From Nocardioidaceae bacterium (lineage in GTDB: Bacteria; Actinomycetota; Actinomycetes; Propionibacteriales; Nocardioidaceae): a stretch of DNA of 63,511 nucleotides. Numbering within the stretch: position 1 is the first letter of the stretch; each line of letters starts with the position of its first letter. Under the pieces are notes generated by a model. It worked only from the letters and a program-made list of their open reading frames with translations, was not told the origin of the DNA and made no database searches. The stretch spans positions 377,802-441,312 of the forward strand of contig JAUJOE010000001.1 of assembly GCA_030447805.1 (NCBI GenBank). Reading direction: 5' to 3'. The position numbers were made by a program, and so were the translations under genes. Positions 36,124-45,614 of this stretch are shown here, piece by piece.

Positions 36124-37004
36124 TCAGATGAGCGTCCCGTTCGCTACACGCCGATCTTGTAGCGCAGTGCTTCTACGTCTGGGGAGGCGCGCGGCGAACA
36201 TCAGGTGCGTGCCACCGTCGAGAGCGCCAGGTTCGGCGCAGGCAGCGACTTCTTGGTCTAGGTAGCGCTGCCAGCGCTGCCGATTGGCTTCGAGCTTCGA
36301 CAACGCCTCCTCGTCGGCGAGAGATGTCCAGTTGCTCGCGCTCATGGCGACGACGCCGGCACCGCAGTTGCGCACCATCTCAGCGACATCACGTGATGGA
36401 ACATGCGGCAGACGTGGGCGTTGCCGAAGTGGCGCAGATCTCCAGTGCGCAGGACCGCGTCGTTGGCTTCATCGCCCACCCGTTCGGTGTCGGCCACGAC
36501 TCCGGGCAGGAAGTACCGCCACGAGCCGAGTAGGGACATCACGGAGGCAATGATCGGCCCGCCAGGCCTGGTGACTCGAAACAGGCCAGCCAGAGCGGCT
36601 TCCGCGTGTTCGAAGGCGTAGGACAGTGGGCCGCCGAACGCCAGAACCGCATCGAACTCGCCGGCCCGGTAGCGACTGGTGTCGCACACGTCGAGAAGTT
36701 CACGGGTCTCGACGGCTTGCTCGACCGCGGTGCCCGACATCCGGCTGCGATTGAGTTCCAGCTGGACCGGCGATAAGTCCGTTACCACGACCCGGGCACC
36801 CAGCCTCGCGAGCTCGTCCGTGAAGCGCCCGGGACCAGCTCCTACTTCCAGCACTCGCATACCAGGTTCTACGACCGCTGCCAGAAACCGGCGATGCACC
36901 TCAAAGCTGACACGGCCTCGCAGGTCTTGCTCCAATCGGAGCCATTCCCGATCACCGTAGTCGTCGTAGAAGTCCCGCACGGCAGACCGGTCACGTTCCG
37001 ACAT
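36124..37004 (-). CDS. Class I SAM-dependent methyltransferase (one frameshift)
   Basis: About 293 residues. Rossmann motif I is VLEVGAGPGRFTDELARLGA near residue 50, with VVVTDLSPVQLELNRSRM (motif II) and FDAVLAFGGPLSYAFEHA (post-II). After CRMFHH (near 36390) the frame changes and continues DVAEMVRNCGAGVVAMS, then EEALSKLEANRQRWQRYLDQ and a natural end. Substrate unknown: the class covers small molecules, lipids and quinones. Transcribed alone, upstream of the tRNA gene region. Confidence 0.8.
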
Positions 37005-37313
37005 GCTGCGAGTGTCCCTGAAGCCCTCCCGTGCGGCACGTGAATTTCGCTAGCGATGTCACGCCGCCGCTGCTGGCAGTATCTGGTCGAGCCGCTGGGC
37101 TGGTGTCTGCCAGTCGTCGAGTCCATGGGTTGCCCGTTGGGTGGCCTCCAGACGATCCCGCGCAGAGACGCCTCCGTCTCTGCGTTGCTTCTTCTCGAGC
37201 CAAGCCATCGCCAGACCCTCCGGATGGGCCTGGTGCTACTCCCGTGCTAATCCCTCAGGCACGAGACCGGCCCGGAGTGGACAAAGCCCGAGGTCAGAAA
37301 GCTGGAGCTGACG
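37005..37313. other. Intergenic region between methyltransferase and tRNA-Leu
   Basis: About 310 bp. No gene, repeat or regulatory signal I can support beyond a presumed promoter for the methyltransferase. Confidence 0.4.
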
Positions 37314-37398
37314 TGTCCGAGGGGGGACTTGAACCCCCATGCCCTTTTGGGGCACTAGCACCTCAAGCTAGCGCGTCTACCTATTCCGCCACCCGGAC
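37314..37398 (-). tRNA. tRNA-Leu, anticodon GAG
   Basis: 85 nt. Acceptor arms GTCCGGG and CTCGGAC pair (one G-T), discriminator A. D arm with GGCGGAATAGGTAGACGC; anticodon stem CTAGC/GCTAG with loop TTGAGGT, giving anticodon GAG (reads CUC and CUU); a long class-II variable arm TGCCCCAAAAGGGCA typical of tRNA-Leu; T arm GGGGGTTCAAGTCCCCC. CCA is not encoded. Confidence 0.95.
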
Positions 37399-37486
37399 GT
37401 GGGTGCCCGCGAACCTCGGCGAGCGACGGACCACGATACCAAACGGGCGCCGCTCGGCCGCCGCGTCCGGGGTGCAAGATGGGCGC

Positions 37487-38791
37487 ATGACCAAGCCCTA
37501 CCAAGCCGACGCGGAGGTCGTTTCGATCTGCCGCGATCTGATCCGGATAGACACCACGAACTTCGGCGACGACAGCGGTCCGGGGGAGCGGGTCGCGGCT
37601 GAGCATGTGGCCGCCCTCCTCAGCGAGGTGGGCATCGAGCCGGTGATCTTCGAGCCGAGTCAAGGGCGTACGTCGGTCGTCGCGCACTGGGGCGACCCGT
37701 CGGCCACCGACCGGTTGCTCGTCCACGGCCACCTCGACGTCGTACCGGCCGCCAAAGCCGACTGGAAGGTCGACCCGTTCTCGGGGGAGGTGCTCGACGA
37801 CTACGTCTGGGGGCGCGGAGCCGTCGACATGAAGGACTTCGACGCGGCGATCCTGTCGGTGGTTCGCGCCCGCGCCCGAGCCGGCGTACCTCCAAGACGT
37901 TCGGTGACGTTGGCCTTCACCGCTGACGAGGAGGCCGGCAGCATCCAGGGTGCCCACCCGCTGGTCGAGCAACGGGCTGAGTGGTTCGAGGGCTGCACGG
38001 AGGCAATCGGCGAGGTCGGCGGCTTCTCGACGACCGTCAACGGCAAGCGCCTGTACCTGGTCGAGACCGCCGAGAAGGGGCTGGCCTGGCTGCGGCTGCG
38101 CGCGCACGGCACGGCGGGTCACGGGTCGATGCGCAACCCTGACAACGCTGTCACCGCGATCGCCGAGGCGGTGAGCGCGATCGGGCGTCATCAGTGGCCG
38201 GTCCGCCTCACTCCCGCGATGGGCGCGCTGCTCGAGGAAGTCGCGGCGCTCACCGGTCACGACAGCGTCGAGGACAACGTCGACGCGCTCATCGAGCACT
38301 TTGGCCCGGCCGCCCGCATGCTGGCGGCGGTCGTCCGCAACACCGCCAACCCAACGCTGCTGGAGTCCGGGTACAAGCACAACGTGATCCCCGGCGAGGC
38401 GACCGCAGGCATCGACGGCCGCTTCCTGCCCGGCTACGAGGACGAGTTCTTTGAGACGCTGCGCAGCCTGCTGCCCGACAACGTCAGCTATGAGCTGCTC
38501 GTGCACGACAAGGCGCTCGAGACGCCGTTCGAGGGCCCTCTAGTCGACGCGATGGTCGACGCGATCCGCACCGAGGACGCCGACGCCACCGTCCTTCCGT
38601 TCCTCATGTCGGGCGGCACCGACGCCAAGGCGTGGAGCAAGCTCGGCATCCGCTGCTTCGGCTTCTCGCCGCTGCGGCTGCCCGCCGACCTCGACTTCAC
38701 CGCGCTCTTTCACGGCGTCGACGAGCGCGTGCCGGTGGACGCCCTGGAGTTCAGCGCACGGGTCTTCGACGAGTTCCTCGACCGCGCGTGA
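37487..38791 (+). CDS. M20/M25/M40-family metallopeptidase (carboxypeptidase/deacetylase)
   Basis: 434 residues from ATG 37487, which begins MTKPYQADAEVVSICRDLI. Zn-binding motifs are LLVHGHLDVVPA (H-x-D), VWGRGAVDMKDFDAAILS (bridging Asp), TADEEAGS (catalytic Glu and ligand Glu) and FHGVDERVPVD (terminal His). A lid domain is inserted at about 190-310. Family members remove C-terminal amino acids or acyl groups from peptides and amino-acid conjugates in the cytosol. The open frame extends upstream across the antisense of the tRNA, which is not coding. Followed by the small DUF5703 gene on the opposite strand. Confidence 0.92.
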   Translation: MTKPYQADAEVVSICRDLIRIDTTNFGDDSGPGERVAAEHVAALLSEVGIEPVIFEPSQGRTSVVAHWGDPSATDRLLVHGHLDVVPAAKADWKVDPFSGEVLDDYVWGRGAVDMKDFDAAILSVVRARARAGVPPRRSVTLAFTADEEAGSIQGAHPLVEQRAEWFEGCTEAIGEVGGFSTTVNGKRLYLVETAEKGLAWLRLRAHGTAGHGSMRNPDNAVTAIAEAVSAIGRHQWPVRLTPAMGALLEEVAALTGHDSVEDNVDALIEHFGPAARMLAAVVRNTANPTLLESGYKHNVIPGEATAGIDGRFLPGYEDEFFETLRSLLPDNVSYELLVHDKALETPFEGPLVDAMVDAIRTEDADATVLPFLMSGGTDAKAWSKLGIRCFGFSPLRLPADLDFTALFHGVDERVPVDALEFSARVFDEFLDRA

Positions 38792-38825
38792 CGGCGTACG
38801 GCGCCCAGCTTGGGCGGCCGCGAGC

Positions 38826-39032
38826 TCAGACGTAGGGGAGGGTCTCGCGCGCCAACGTCGACCGCACTCGGATGATCCGCCGCCGCAGCTCTACCTTGCG
38901 GGTGCCGTCGGGATAGAGCCGTAACCGGGCGAGCTCCCACCCGCCGTACTCTGCGTGGTCGGTCAACAGCCGACGCACCGCCGAGCGAGACAGTGTCCGA
39001 GGCAGCTGGAACCGCTGGAATTCGTACTCCAT
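38826..39032 (-). CDS. DUF5703-family small protein
   Basis: 68 residues from ATG 39032: MEYEFQRFQLPRTLSRSAVR, LLTDHAEYGGWELARLRLYP, KVELRRRIIRV. These blocks are those of the actinobacterial DUF5703 family, typically found beside an M20 peptidase gene as here. Basic, no membrane segment, function unknown. Confidence 0.85.
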   Translation of the reverse strand: MEYEFQRFQLPRTLSRSAVRRLLTDHAEYGGWELARLRLYPDGTRKVELRRRIIRVRSTLARETLPYV

Positions 39033-39089
39033 ACCGCCTCTATCGTGGCACGTGGTTGGTGCCCGTGTCAGCGGGCCTACGCTCATAAC

Positions 39090-40890
39090 ATGGCGCTTCC
39101 GATCGAGGACTACGCAGTGCTGGGCGACCTGGGCACCGCCGCCCTGGTGGGTCGGGACGGTTCGGTCGACTGGCTGTGCCTGCCCCGGTACGACTCACCG
39201 GCCTGCTTCGCCGCTTTGCTCGGTACGCCGGCCAACGGGCGCTGGCTGCTGGCGCCGGTTGCCGACGCGACGACCACCCGGCGGTACGTCGGTGACACGT
39301 TCGTCCTGGAGACCACCCATCGCACTGCCGACGGGACTATCCGGGTCACCGACTGGATGCCGCTGGCCGACAACCGTGCTGATGTCGTACGCCGCGTGGA
39401 GGGCGTCGATGGAACCGTCCGGGTTCGGCACGAGTGGATCGTCCGGTTGAGCTACGGCAAGATCCGGCCCTGGGTGTCGCGGCGCCACGACCCCGACGGT
39501 CGTGAGCTGATCTCCGCCATCGCCGGACCCGACATGCTCGTGCTTCGCGGGCCTCGGCTGCCACAAGCCCACGACGGCATCCACGTCGATGAGTTCGATG
39601 TGTCCGAGGGCGACGAGCTGACGTTCTCGACGACCTGGTTCAGGTCGCATCACCCGATCCCGCCGTTGCTCGACCGGGACCGGCACCTCCGTGACACCGT
39701 GCGGGTTACGGAGGAATGGGCCGACCGGTGCACCCATAGCGGCCCGTACCGGGACGCGCTCGTGCGGTCGCTGCTGGTGCTGCGCCTGCTCACCCATGCC
39801 GGCACCGGCGGCATCGTCGCCGCCCCCACCACGTCGTTGCCCGAGGAGTTCGGGGGCAGTCGCAACTGGGACTATCGGTTCTGCTGGCTGCGCGACGCCT
39901 CGCTCACGCTGGAGGCGCTGCTCGCCGCCGGCTACGAGCAGGAGACGCTGCTGTGGCGAGACTGGTTGCTGCGAGCCATCGCCGGTGACCCCAAGGACCT
40001 ACAGATCATGTACGCCGTCGACGGCGCGCGCGACCTGCCCGAACGCGAGCTCGAGCACCTGCCGGGGTACGCCGACTCGCGTCCGGTCCGCATCGGGAAC
40101 GGGGCCGTCTGCCAGCGCCAGGCCGACGTACTGGGCGAGGTGATGGCGGCGATGGCCCTTGCCCGCCAGGCCGGGCTGGCGGAGACCCGTGACTCCTGGG
40201 CGCTGCAGCGCGCGCTCGTCGGCGAGCTGGCCGAGCACTGGGACGAGCCGGACAACGGCCTGTGGGAGATCCGCGGCCCGCAACGCCACTTCACCCACTC
40301 ACGGGTGATGGTGTGGGTCGCGTTCGACCGCGCGATCACCGCCGTCGAGGAGCAGGGGCTCGAGGGTCGGTCGACCGCTGGCGAGAGATCCGCGACAAGG
40401 TGCGCGACGAGATCCTCCAGCAGGGGTACGACGCTCAGCGCCAGACGTTCGTCCAGCACTACGACACCGGCGAGGTCGACGCCTCCTTGCTGCTGATCCC
40501 CGCCGTTGGGTTCCTCCCCGGCGACGACCCTCGCGTCCTCGGCACCATCCGCGCCGTCGAGCAGGACCTGGTGCGCGACGGCTTGGTGCTGCGCTACCGC
40601 ACGGCCACCGGTGTTGACGGGCTGCCGGGCGACGAGCACCCGTTCCTGGCCTGCTCGTTCTGGCTGGTGTCGGCGTACGCCTTCGCTGGCCGCCGTGACG
40701 ACGCCCGCGCCTTGATGGACCGACTTGTCGGGCTGGCCAACGACGTTGGCCTGCTGTCGGAGGAGTACGACCCGGTGAACGGCCGGATGGTCGGCAACTT
40801 CCCCAAGCGTTCTCGCACCTGGCGCTGGTCGGCGCCGCCTTCCACCTCGACCGCGGCAAGAACACGGCGCCCGGCCAGACCTCCGGCTAG
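39090..40890 (+). CDS. Glycoside hydrolase family 15 (glucoamylase/trehalase-like), two frameshifts
   Basis: About 600 residues. The N-terminal beta domain starts MALPIEDYAVLGDLGTAALV, GRDGSVDWLCLPRYDSP. The (alpha/alpha)6 catalytic domain has GGSRNWDYRFCWLRDAS near residue 270 and DEHPFLACSFWLVSAYAFAG, with the catalytic acid region LLSEEYDPVNGRMVGNFPQ. Frame changes fall near 40370 (after EEQGLEG) and 40805 (after GNFP); repairing both gives a natural C-terminus at 40890. Bacterial GH15 of this type hydrolyse alpha-glucosides, several being trehalases. Cytosolic by lack of signal peptide. Confidence 0.88.
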
Positions 40891-40895
40891 CGCGC

Positions 40896-41863
40896 CTAAA
40901 GCTCGGGGTAGCCGAACTCTGGCGCCGAGACGTCGTCAAGGGCGTCGACGATCTCGTCCGGCAGCGTCACGCCCTCCACGGTCAGCGACTCCTCCAACTG
41001 CGCCGCGGTGCGGGCCCCACGATCGGAGCGGTGACACCTGGCTGGTCGCGCACCCAGGCCAACGCCACCTGCACCGGGAGAGCTCCAGACCCTCGGCGGC
41101 CCGGCAGACGGCCTCGACGACCTGGGCGGCCGTGGGGTTCAGATGGACGCCGACGTACCGCTCGAACGTCGGCGACGCCGCGCGCGAGTCGGCCGGCGTA
41201 CCCGTGCGGTACTTGCCGGTCAAGACGCCGCGGCCAAGAGGCGACCAGGGCAAGATGCCGAGCCCGAGCGCTTCAGCGGCAGGTACTACCTCGCGCTCGA
41301 TGCCGCGCTGCACCAAGGAGTACTCGACCTGCGTGGAGGCCAGCCGCGTCCGACCGGCTGCGGCGAGCTGATGAGCGGCGGCCATCGCCGTCTGCCAGCC
41401 GGAGTAGTTGGAGATCCCGACGTAGCGTGCCCGTCCAGACGCCACTGCCGCGTCGACCGCTGTCAGCGTCTCGTGGAGCGGTACGTCGTCAGACCAGGTG
41501 TGCACCTGCCACAGGTCGACGTAGTCGACCCCAACCGTTCCAGCGACGTGTCGAGATTGCGCAGCAGCGCACCCCGCGAGACGTCGACCACCCGCTCCCC
41601 GCGCGGGCGGGTGATGCCGGCCTTCGTGGCCAGCACCACGTCGTCGCGGTCGACGACCGAACCCAGAAATTTGCCGATCAGCGACTCACTGGCCCCGTTG
41701 CCGTAGCCAGCAGCGGTGTCGAGCAGCGTGCCGCCGCGGCGTCGGCGAAAGCGCGCAGCTGCGCCTGCGCCTCGTGGGCGTCGGTGTCGGTGCCCCACGT
41801 CAGCGTGCCGAGGCCCAGCCGGGACACCTTCAAGCCGGTGGTTCCCAGGTAGCGACGCTTCAT
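40896..41863 (-). CDS. Aldo/keto reductase (frameshifted)
   Basis: About 322 residues from ATG 41863: MKRRYLGTTGLKVSRLGLGT, then GGTLLDTAAGYGNGASESLI (catalytic Asp/Tyr), DDVVLATKAGITRP (Lys), VDLWQVHTWSDDVP (His), YVGISNYSGWQTAMAAA, LPWSPLGRGVLTGKY and VALAWVRDQPGVTAPIVG. All four tetrad positions are visible. Frame changes near 41740, 41535, 41085 and 41020. NADPH-dependent reductase of the AKR superfamily, group like YajO/GCY; substrate unknown. Ends five bases from the convergent GH15 gene. Confidence 0.85.
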
Positions 41864-41936
41864 AGCGCCGACCCCATTGCACCCGCCACATAGCCTTTCC
41901 CGACTCTCGCCCTCGTGGGTCGCTACCCTCGGCGCG

Positions 41937-42985
41937 GTGAGACTGGGCCTGAGCATGGGGTACGTCGTCGGGAGCGGCGTGCAGGACTACATCGAGCTCG
42001 CCCGCGAGGCGGACCGGCTCGGTTACAGCGTGGCGTGGGCGGCGGAGGCGTACGGCTCGGATGCTCCGAGCATGCTCAGCTACGTCGCCGCCCGTACGCA
42101 GCGGATCGACGTGGGAGCTGCGGTTATGCAGGTCCCAGCCCGGACTCCCGCCATGACCGCGATGACGGCCGCCACCTTCGACCTGCTCAGTGGGGGACGG
42201 TTCCGGCTCGGCCTCGGCGTCTCGGGCCCGCAGGTGTCGGAAGGCTGGCATGGCGTCCGCTTCGACAAGCCGCTGCAGCGCACCCGCGAGTACGTCGACG
42301 TGGTCCGTCAGGCGCTGGGCCGGGAGACCGTGCGCTACGACGGCGACTACGTCCGGCTGCCCCTGCCCGGCGGTTCCGGCAAGGCGCTGAAGCTGACCGT
42401 GCATCCGGTCCGGAGCGCGATCCCGGTCTACCTCGCCGCCATCGGCCCGAAGAACTTGGAGCTCACCGGCGAGATAGCCGACGGCTGGCTCGCAATGTTC
42501 TTCTCTCCGAGCACGCCGAGGAGGCGCTCGCCAGCATCGCCGCCGGTCGGGAGCGCGCTGCACGGCCTTCATTGGCCTTCGACGTGGCAGCCAGCGTGCC
42601 GGTGGCCGTCGGAGATGATCTCGAGAAGTGCGCCGAACCGATTCGTTCCTACGCCGCCTTGTACCTGGGCGGGATGGGCAGCCGCGAGCAGAACTTCTAC
42701 AACCAACTGGCCTGCCGGATGGGTTTCGAGGCCGGCGCCAAGCAGGTGCAGGACCTCTTTCTCGACCGCAACTATCGCGCGGCGGCGGCCGCCGTACCAC
42801 TGGAGTTCATCGACCAGACGTCGCTGCTCGGTCCACCGGGCCGAATCGTGGAGCGTCTGCAGGCGTTCGCCAAGGCCGGGGTGACAACGCTCAACGTGGC
42901 GCCGTTCGGGGCGGACCTCGCATCGAGAACTCAGACGTTGCGGCAAGTCCGCGAGGCTGTCGACGCAGCCGCTCTAGCAGACTGA
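41937..42985 (+). CDS. LLM-class F420-dependent oxidoreductase (one frameshift)
   Basis: About 349 residues from the GTG at 41937: MRLGLSMGYVVGSGVQDYIE, EADRLGYSVAWAAEAYGSDA, LGVSGPQVSEGWHGVRFDKP, IPVYLAAIGPKNLELTGEIA. These are the beta-strand motifs of bacterial luciferase-like TIM barrels that bind F420. After WLAMFFSP (near 42513) the frame changes and continues EHAEEALASIAAGRERAA to a normal end. Substrate is unknown. Divergent from the aldo/keto reductase gene, 73 bp apart. Confidence 0.87.
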
Positions 42986-43083
42986 CCCGGTGACCACCGC
43001 GCGGAGCGCGAAATACGCTCGCTTTACCGCCTGGCGGACCGACCCTGACGGCTCTGCGACGGACGAGGTCGACTCAGCGTGGG

Positions 43084-43360
43084 TCATGCCCGGCCCTTGG
43101 GCTGGCGCCACTGGTTGGCGCGGACGTTCTCGCTGGCTTGCTCGACGGTCTCCCGGATGCGCTTGGCGCGCGTCTCCTCGCGCTTCGCGGCGAGGATCCA
43201 CTCAAGGATTCCCCTCCGCGTCGATGGTGGGAGGAGTCCCAGTAGCGGCGCGCGTCCGGGTTGGCGTCGAGCTGAGAGCGGAGGTCGTCCGGCTCCGAGG
43301 TGTGCGGCGTTGGTGTACATGCCGTCGAGCACCACGGCGAGCTGGGCCCCCGGAGGGCGC
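43084..43360 (-). pseudogene. YdeI/OmpD-associated family protein, partial and frameshifted
   Basis: The C-terminal PF13376-like unit is clear: PPSTRRGILEWILAAKREET, RAKRIRETVEQASENVRANQ. In the next frame upstream, EPDDLRSQLDANPDARRYWD precedes it, with LAVVLDGMYTNAAH before that. Joining them gives about 90 residues; the usual N-terminal DUF1905-like part is missing because the DUF427 gene begins just upstream. So either the N-terminus is lost or hidden by further frame errors. The family is annotated as bacteriocin protection, on thin evidence. Confidence 0.6.
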
Positions 43361-43414
43361 CGGCGCCGGGGCGCAGTTGCTCGGCGAGACCGAGGGAGTG
43401 TCAATGGCGCTGAG

Positions 43415-43720
43415 CTACGCGGCAACCGTGACCTGGTTCTTGTCGAAGGCGATGTAACCGGTGTAGTCCCTACCGACCCGGTCAAACGAGGCAGGGTACG
43501 GGTCGGGGTAGCTCCATGCCGCGTCGTGGTAGGTGGAACCGCCCACTGAGACGTCGTGGTACTGCGCGAGGCCCTTCCACGGGCAGGTGTACGGCGTCGC
43601 GCTGTCGCTGAGCGCGTCTACGGCGATGGAGGAGGGCGGGAAGTAGTAGTTGCCCTCGATGGTGATCAGGTCTGACTCTGACGCGTCGGCGATGACCGTG
43701 CCGTCGATGGTGGCCTTCAT
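43415..43720 (-). CDS. DUF427-family protein
   Basis: 101 residues, intact: MKATIDGTVIADASESDLIT, YYFPPSSIAVDALSDSATPY, TCPWKGLAQYHDVSVGG, AAWSYPDPYPASFDRVGRD. The CPWKG and AW-Y-P motifs define DUF427. A small beta-rich cytosolic protein; function unknown. Downstream on the same strand is the YdeI-like fragment. Confidence 0.9.
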   Translation of the reverse strand: MKATIDGTVIADASESDLITIEGNYYFPPSSIAVDALSDSATPYTCPWKGLAQYHDVSVGGSTYHDAAWSYPDPYPASFDRVGRDYTGYIAFDKNQVTVAA

Positions 43721-43877
43721 GCGGTGTCCTTTCTGGCTAGCGTGCTGAGTCTCAACAATCTTCGATCGACAGGTCTTCCCGATGTGGGCAGTGAAGTAAC
43801 GGATACAGCGGTGCTACGGCCTCGTCACATTAGGGCATGGGCATTGGCGATCACCGACTCAGGCTTCCGGCGTCAGG

Positions 43878-45234
43878 CTAGAGACGTGTGAGATAGCGAG
43901 TATGTCGGATCGGTCTACCGTCGGCACGGACCCAGGATGGTGGGATGCATTCGGGGATGCCGTCAGCGGCGAATCGGATCTGCCACTCGGCTCGTTCGTG
44001 GAGCTTGTGGTGGTAGCCGCAGAGTAGGACACCGTTGCCGAGGTTGGTTCTGCCGCCTCGCCACCAGGGAATCACGTGATGTACGTCGCACCACCGCGGC
44101 GGTCGTTCGCAGCCCGGGTGGATACAGCCCTGGTCTCGGGCGATGACGGCGAGCCGAACTGCCCCGGTGAAGCAGCGGGCAGCCCTGCCCAGGTCGAGAA
44201 CCGAACCGGCGGTGCCGAGGACCATCGGGATGAGCTCGGCGTCGCAGCACAGTCTCCTGACCGCGGAAGGTGCGAGCTGGTCGCCGGTATCGACCAGCGC
44301 CCCGGCGCCGAGGCCGCTCTTGAGCTGGTCGAGGCTCATGGTGACGAGCGCCCGTGGCCGGTCGCCGCCGGCTTGTGGTAGCCCCCGTCAAGGGAAACCC
44401 GCCGGAACGCTTCGACGAACGCATCAGCCAACCGCTGCTGGGGGCGCGCTCGTCGCGGACTCCGTCGGCCTCTGGGACCGGCGCGGCCAACGTGTCGAGC
44501 ACGGGCCACAGGAATGCGTCGTCGGCGACCGGGACCCGGAGCTTGTAGAAGACGCTGCCGTGGCCGTCGCTGAACCGCGTCGCCGACCGGAGCCGTTCGG
44601 CTTCACGTGCCTCACGTTCGAGTACCGTCGCGAGGTGCCGGTCGGCGGCGTCGGGATCGACGGCTTCGAGGATCCGGTGCCCGAGACGGGTCAACGTGGC
44701 TGGATCATGGTCTGCCGCCTGGTCGACCAGGATCTGCTCCGCGATCACCCGGTTGTCCACCGATGCATCGGCCGGGAGCTCTTCGAGAGCATGGCAGATC
44801 ACCCGGGCTTGGTCCAGGTGGACGGCCCCCGACCACAGCCCAGCAGCGACCGCAGATCCCTCACGTGGCGCCTGATCTTCGGCGTCTATAAGGTGTGGAT
44901 TCTGCTCGCTGCGGGCGAGCAGCCCGGCGAGCTCGAGGTCGCGTTTCGCTTCGGATGGCCGCAGCCGGTACCTGGTCTTCAGCCAAGCCTGCATCGACGG
45001 TGCACCCGCGTCGAGGGCGACGTTGCGTCGGGCGGCGTCGGCGACCAGTCGCATCGCCACCGCCTGCGACTTTGCGATGATCGCGTACGCCGCGTCCAAC
45101 GCGGCCACGCTCTCGGCGTCGTCGTGGCGCCACAGCTCGGCCGCGCGCAGCTGGTCAAGCTGGCTCGACACCGCCGACAACACCGGCATAACCGGGCTGG
45201 TCATTGACAGGTCGAGAATTTCACTCATACCCAC
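43878..45234 (-). CDS. DUF222/HNH endonuclease (13E12-type) protein, two frameshifts
   Basis: About 452 residues. DUF222 begins MGMSEILDLSMTSPVMPVLS and includes AWLKTRYRLRPSEAKRDLEL and LWSGAVHLDQARVICHALEE. Frame changes near 44440 and 44340 lead into MSLDQLKSGLGAGALVDTGD, QGCIHPGCERPPRWCDVHHV, IPWWRGGRTNLGNGVLLCGY and HHKLHERAEW, the HNH core with its zinc cysteines. C-terminus RADGRPIRHTRYLTRL. It is a more diverged paralogue of the gene at 8095-9428. Confidence 0.85.
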
Positions 45235-45614
45235 AGATTAGATGTGCCCACCGACACTGTCGGGAGCATTAAGTGCCCTGGAAACCCTTATCCACAAGGG
45301 AATTTTGAAAATTCTCGATCGCAGTTCCGCACCCCCTCTGGACACGTCTTTCTCCCGAGTTGATAAGTCTGCGGCGGGACCAACCAAACTGATTAATCAG
45401 CCTGTCACTGGGGGCCGCCTCGATCACTCGTCTCTTCGCGGAAGCCAAACCGTAGCGAATTGCCGTGACAGTCCTCGGAACATTCCACTCGCTGCTGCGC
45501 GACCGCACCGCGACACCGTGGTGACGAAGGTCCTGAGCCGGGCGCTGGCGAGGCTGTCCCGGCTAACGGCACAATGGCAGCATCCGCACCCGTGCCGACT
45601 GGAGGAGAGCGCCA
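45235..45614. promoter_or_regulatory. Divergent upstream region of aceB with palindromes
   Basis: 380 bp, AT-richer than surroundings. It holds TTATCCACA (45288-45296, a perfect DnaA-box consensus), the palindrome GAATTTTGAAAATTC (45300-45314, seven-base arms, one-base spacer) and the palindrome CTGATTAATCAG (45389-45400). These could be operators for the aceB-glcDEF operon or for the HNH gene. GGAGGAGAG at about 45601 is the aceB ribosome binding site. Confidence 0.5.

Noticed and set aside
37314-37398. tRNA-Leu as an integration site for a mobile element
   Set aside because: I found no integrase gene and no repeated 3' end of the tRNA on either side within the window.
37031-37486. N-terminal extension of the M20 peptidase
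   Set aside because: The open frame upstream runs across the antisense of tRNA-Leu and lacks family similarity; the ATG at 37487 gives the normal N-terminus.
41463-42800. Long minus-strand open frame of about 445 codons
   Set aside because: It is antisense to the LLM oxidoreductase gene and only its 3' part coincides with a fragment of the aldo/keto reductase.
45288-45296. Perfect DnaA-box consensus as sign of a replication origin
   Set aside because: It is a single box, and no dnaA, dnaN, gyr or rpmH genes are nearby. More likely chance or part of a regulatory region.
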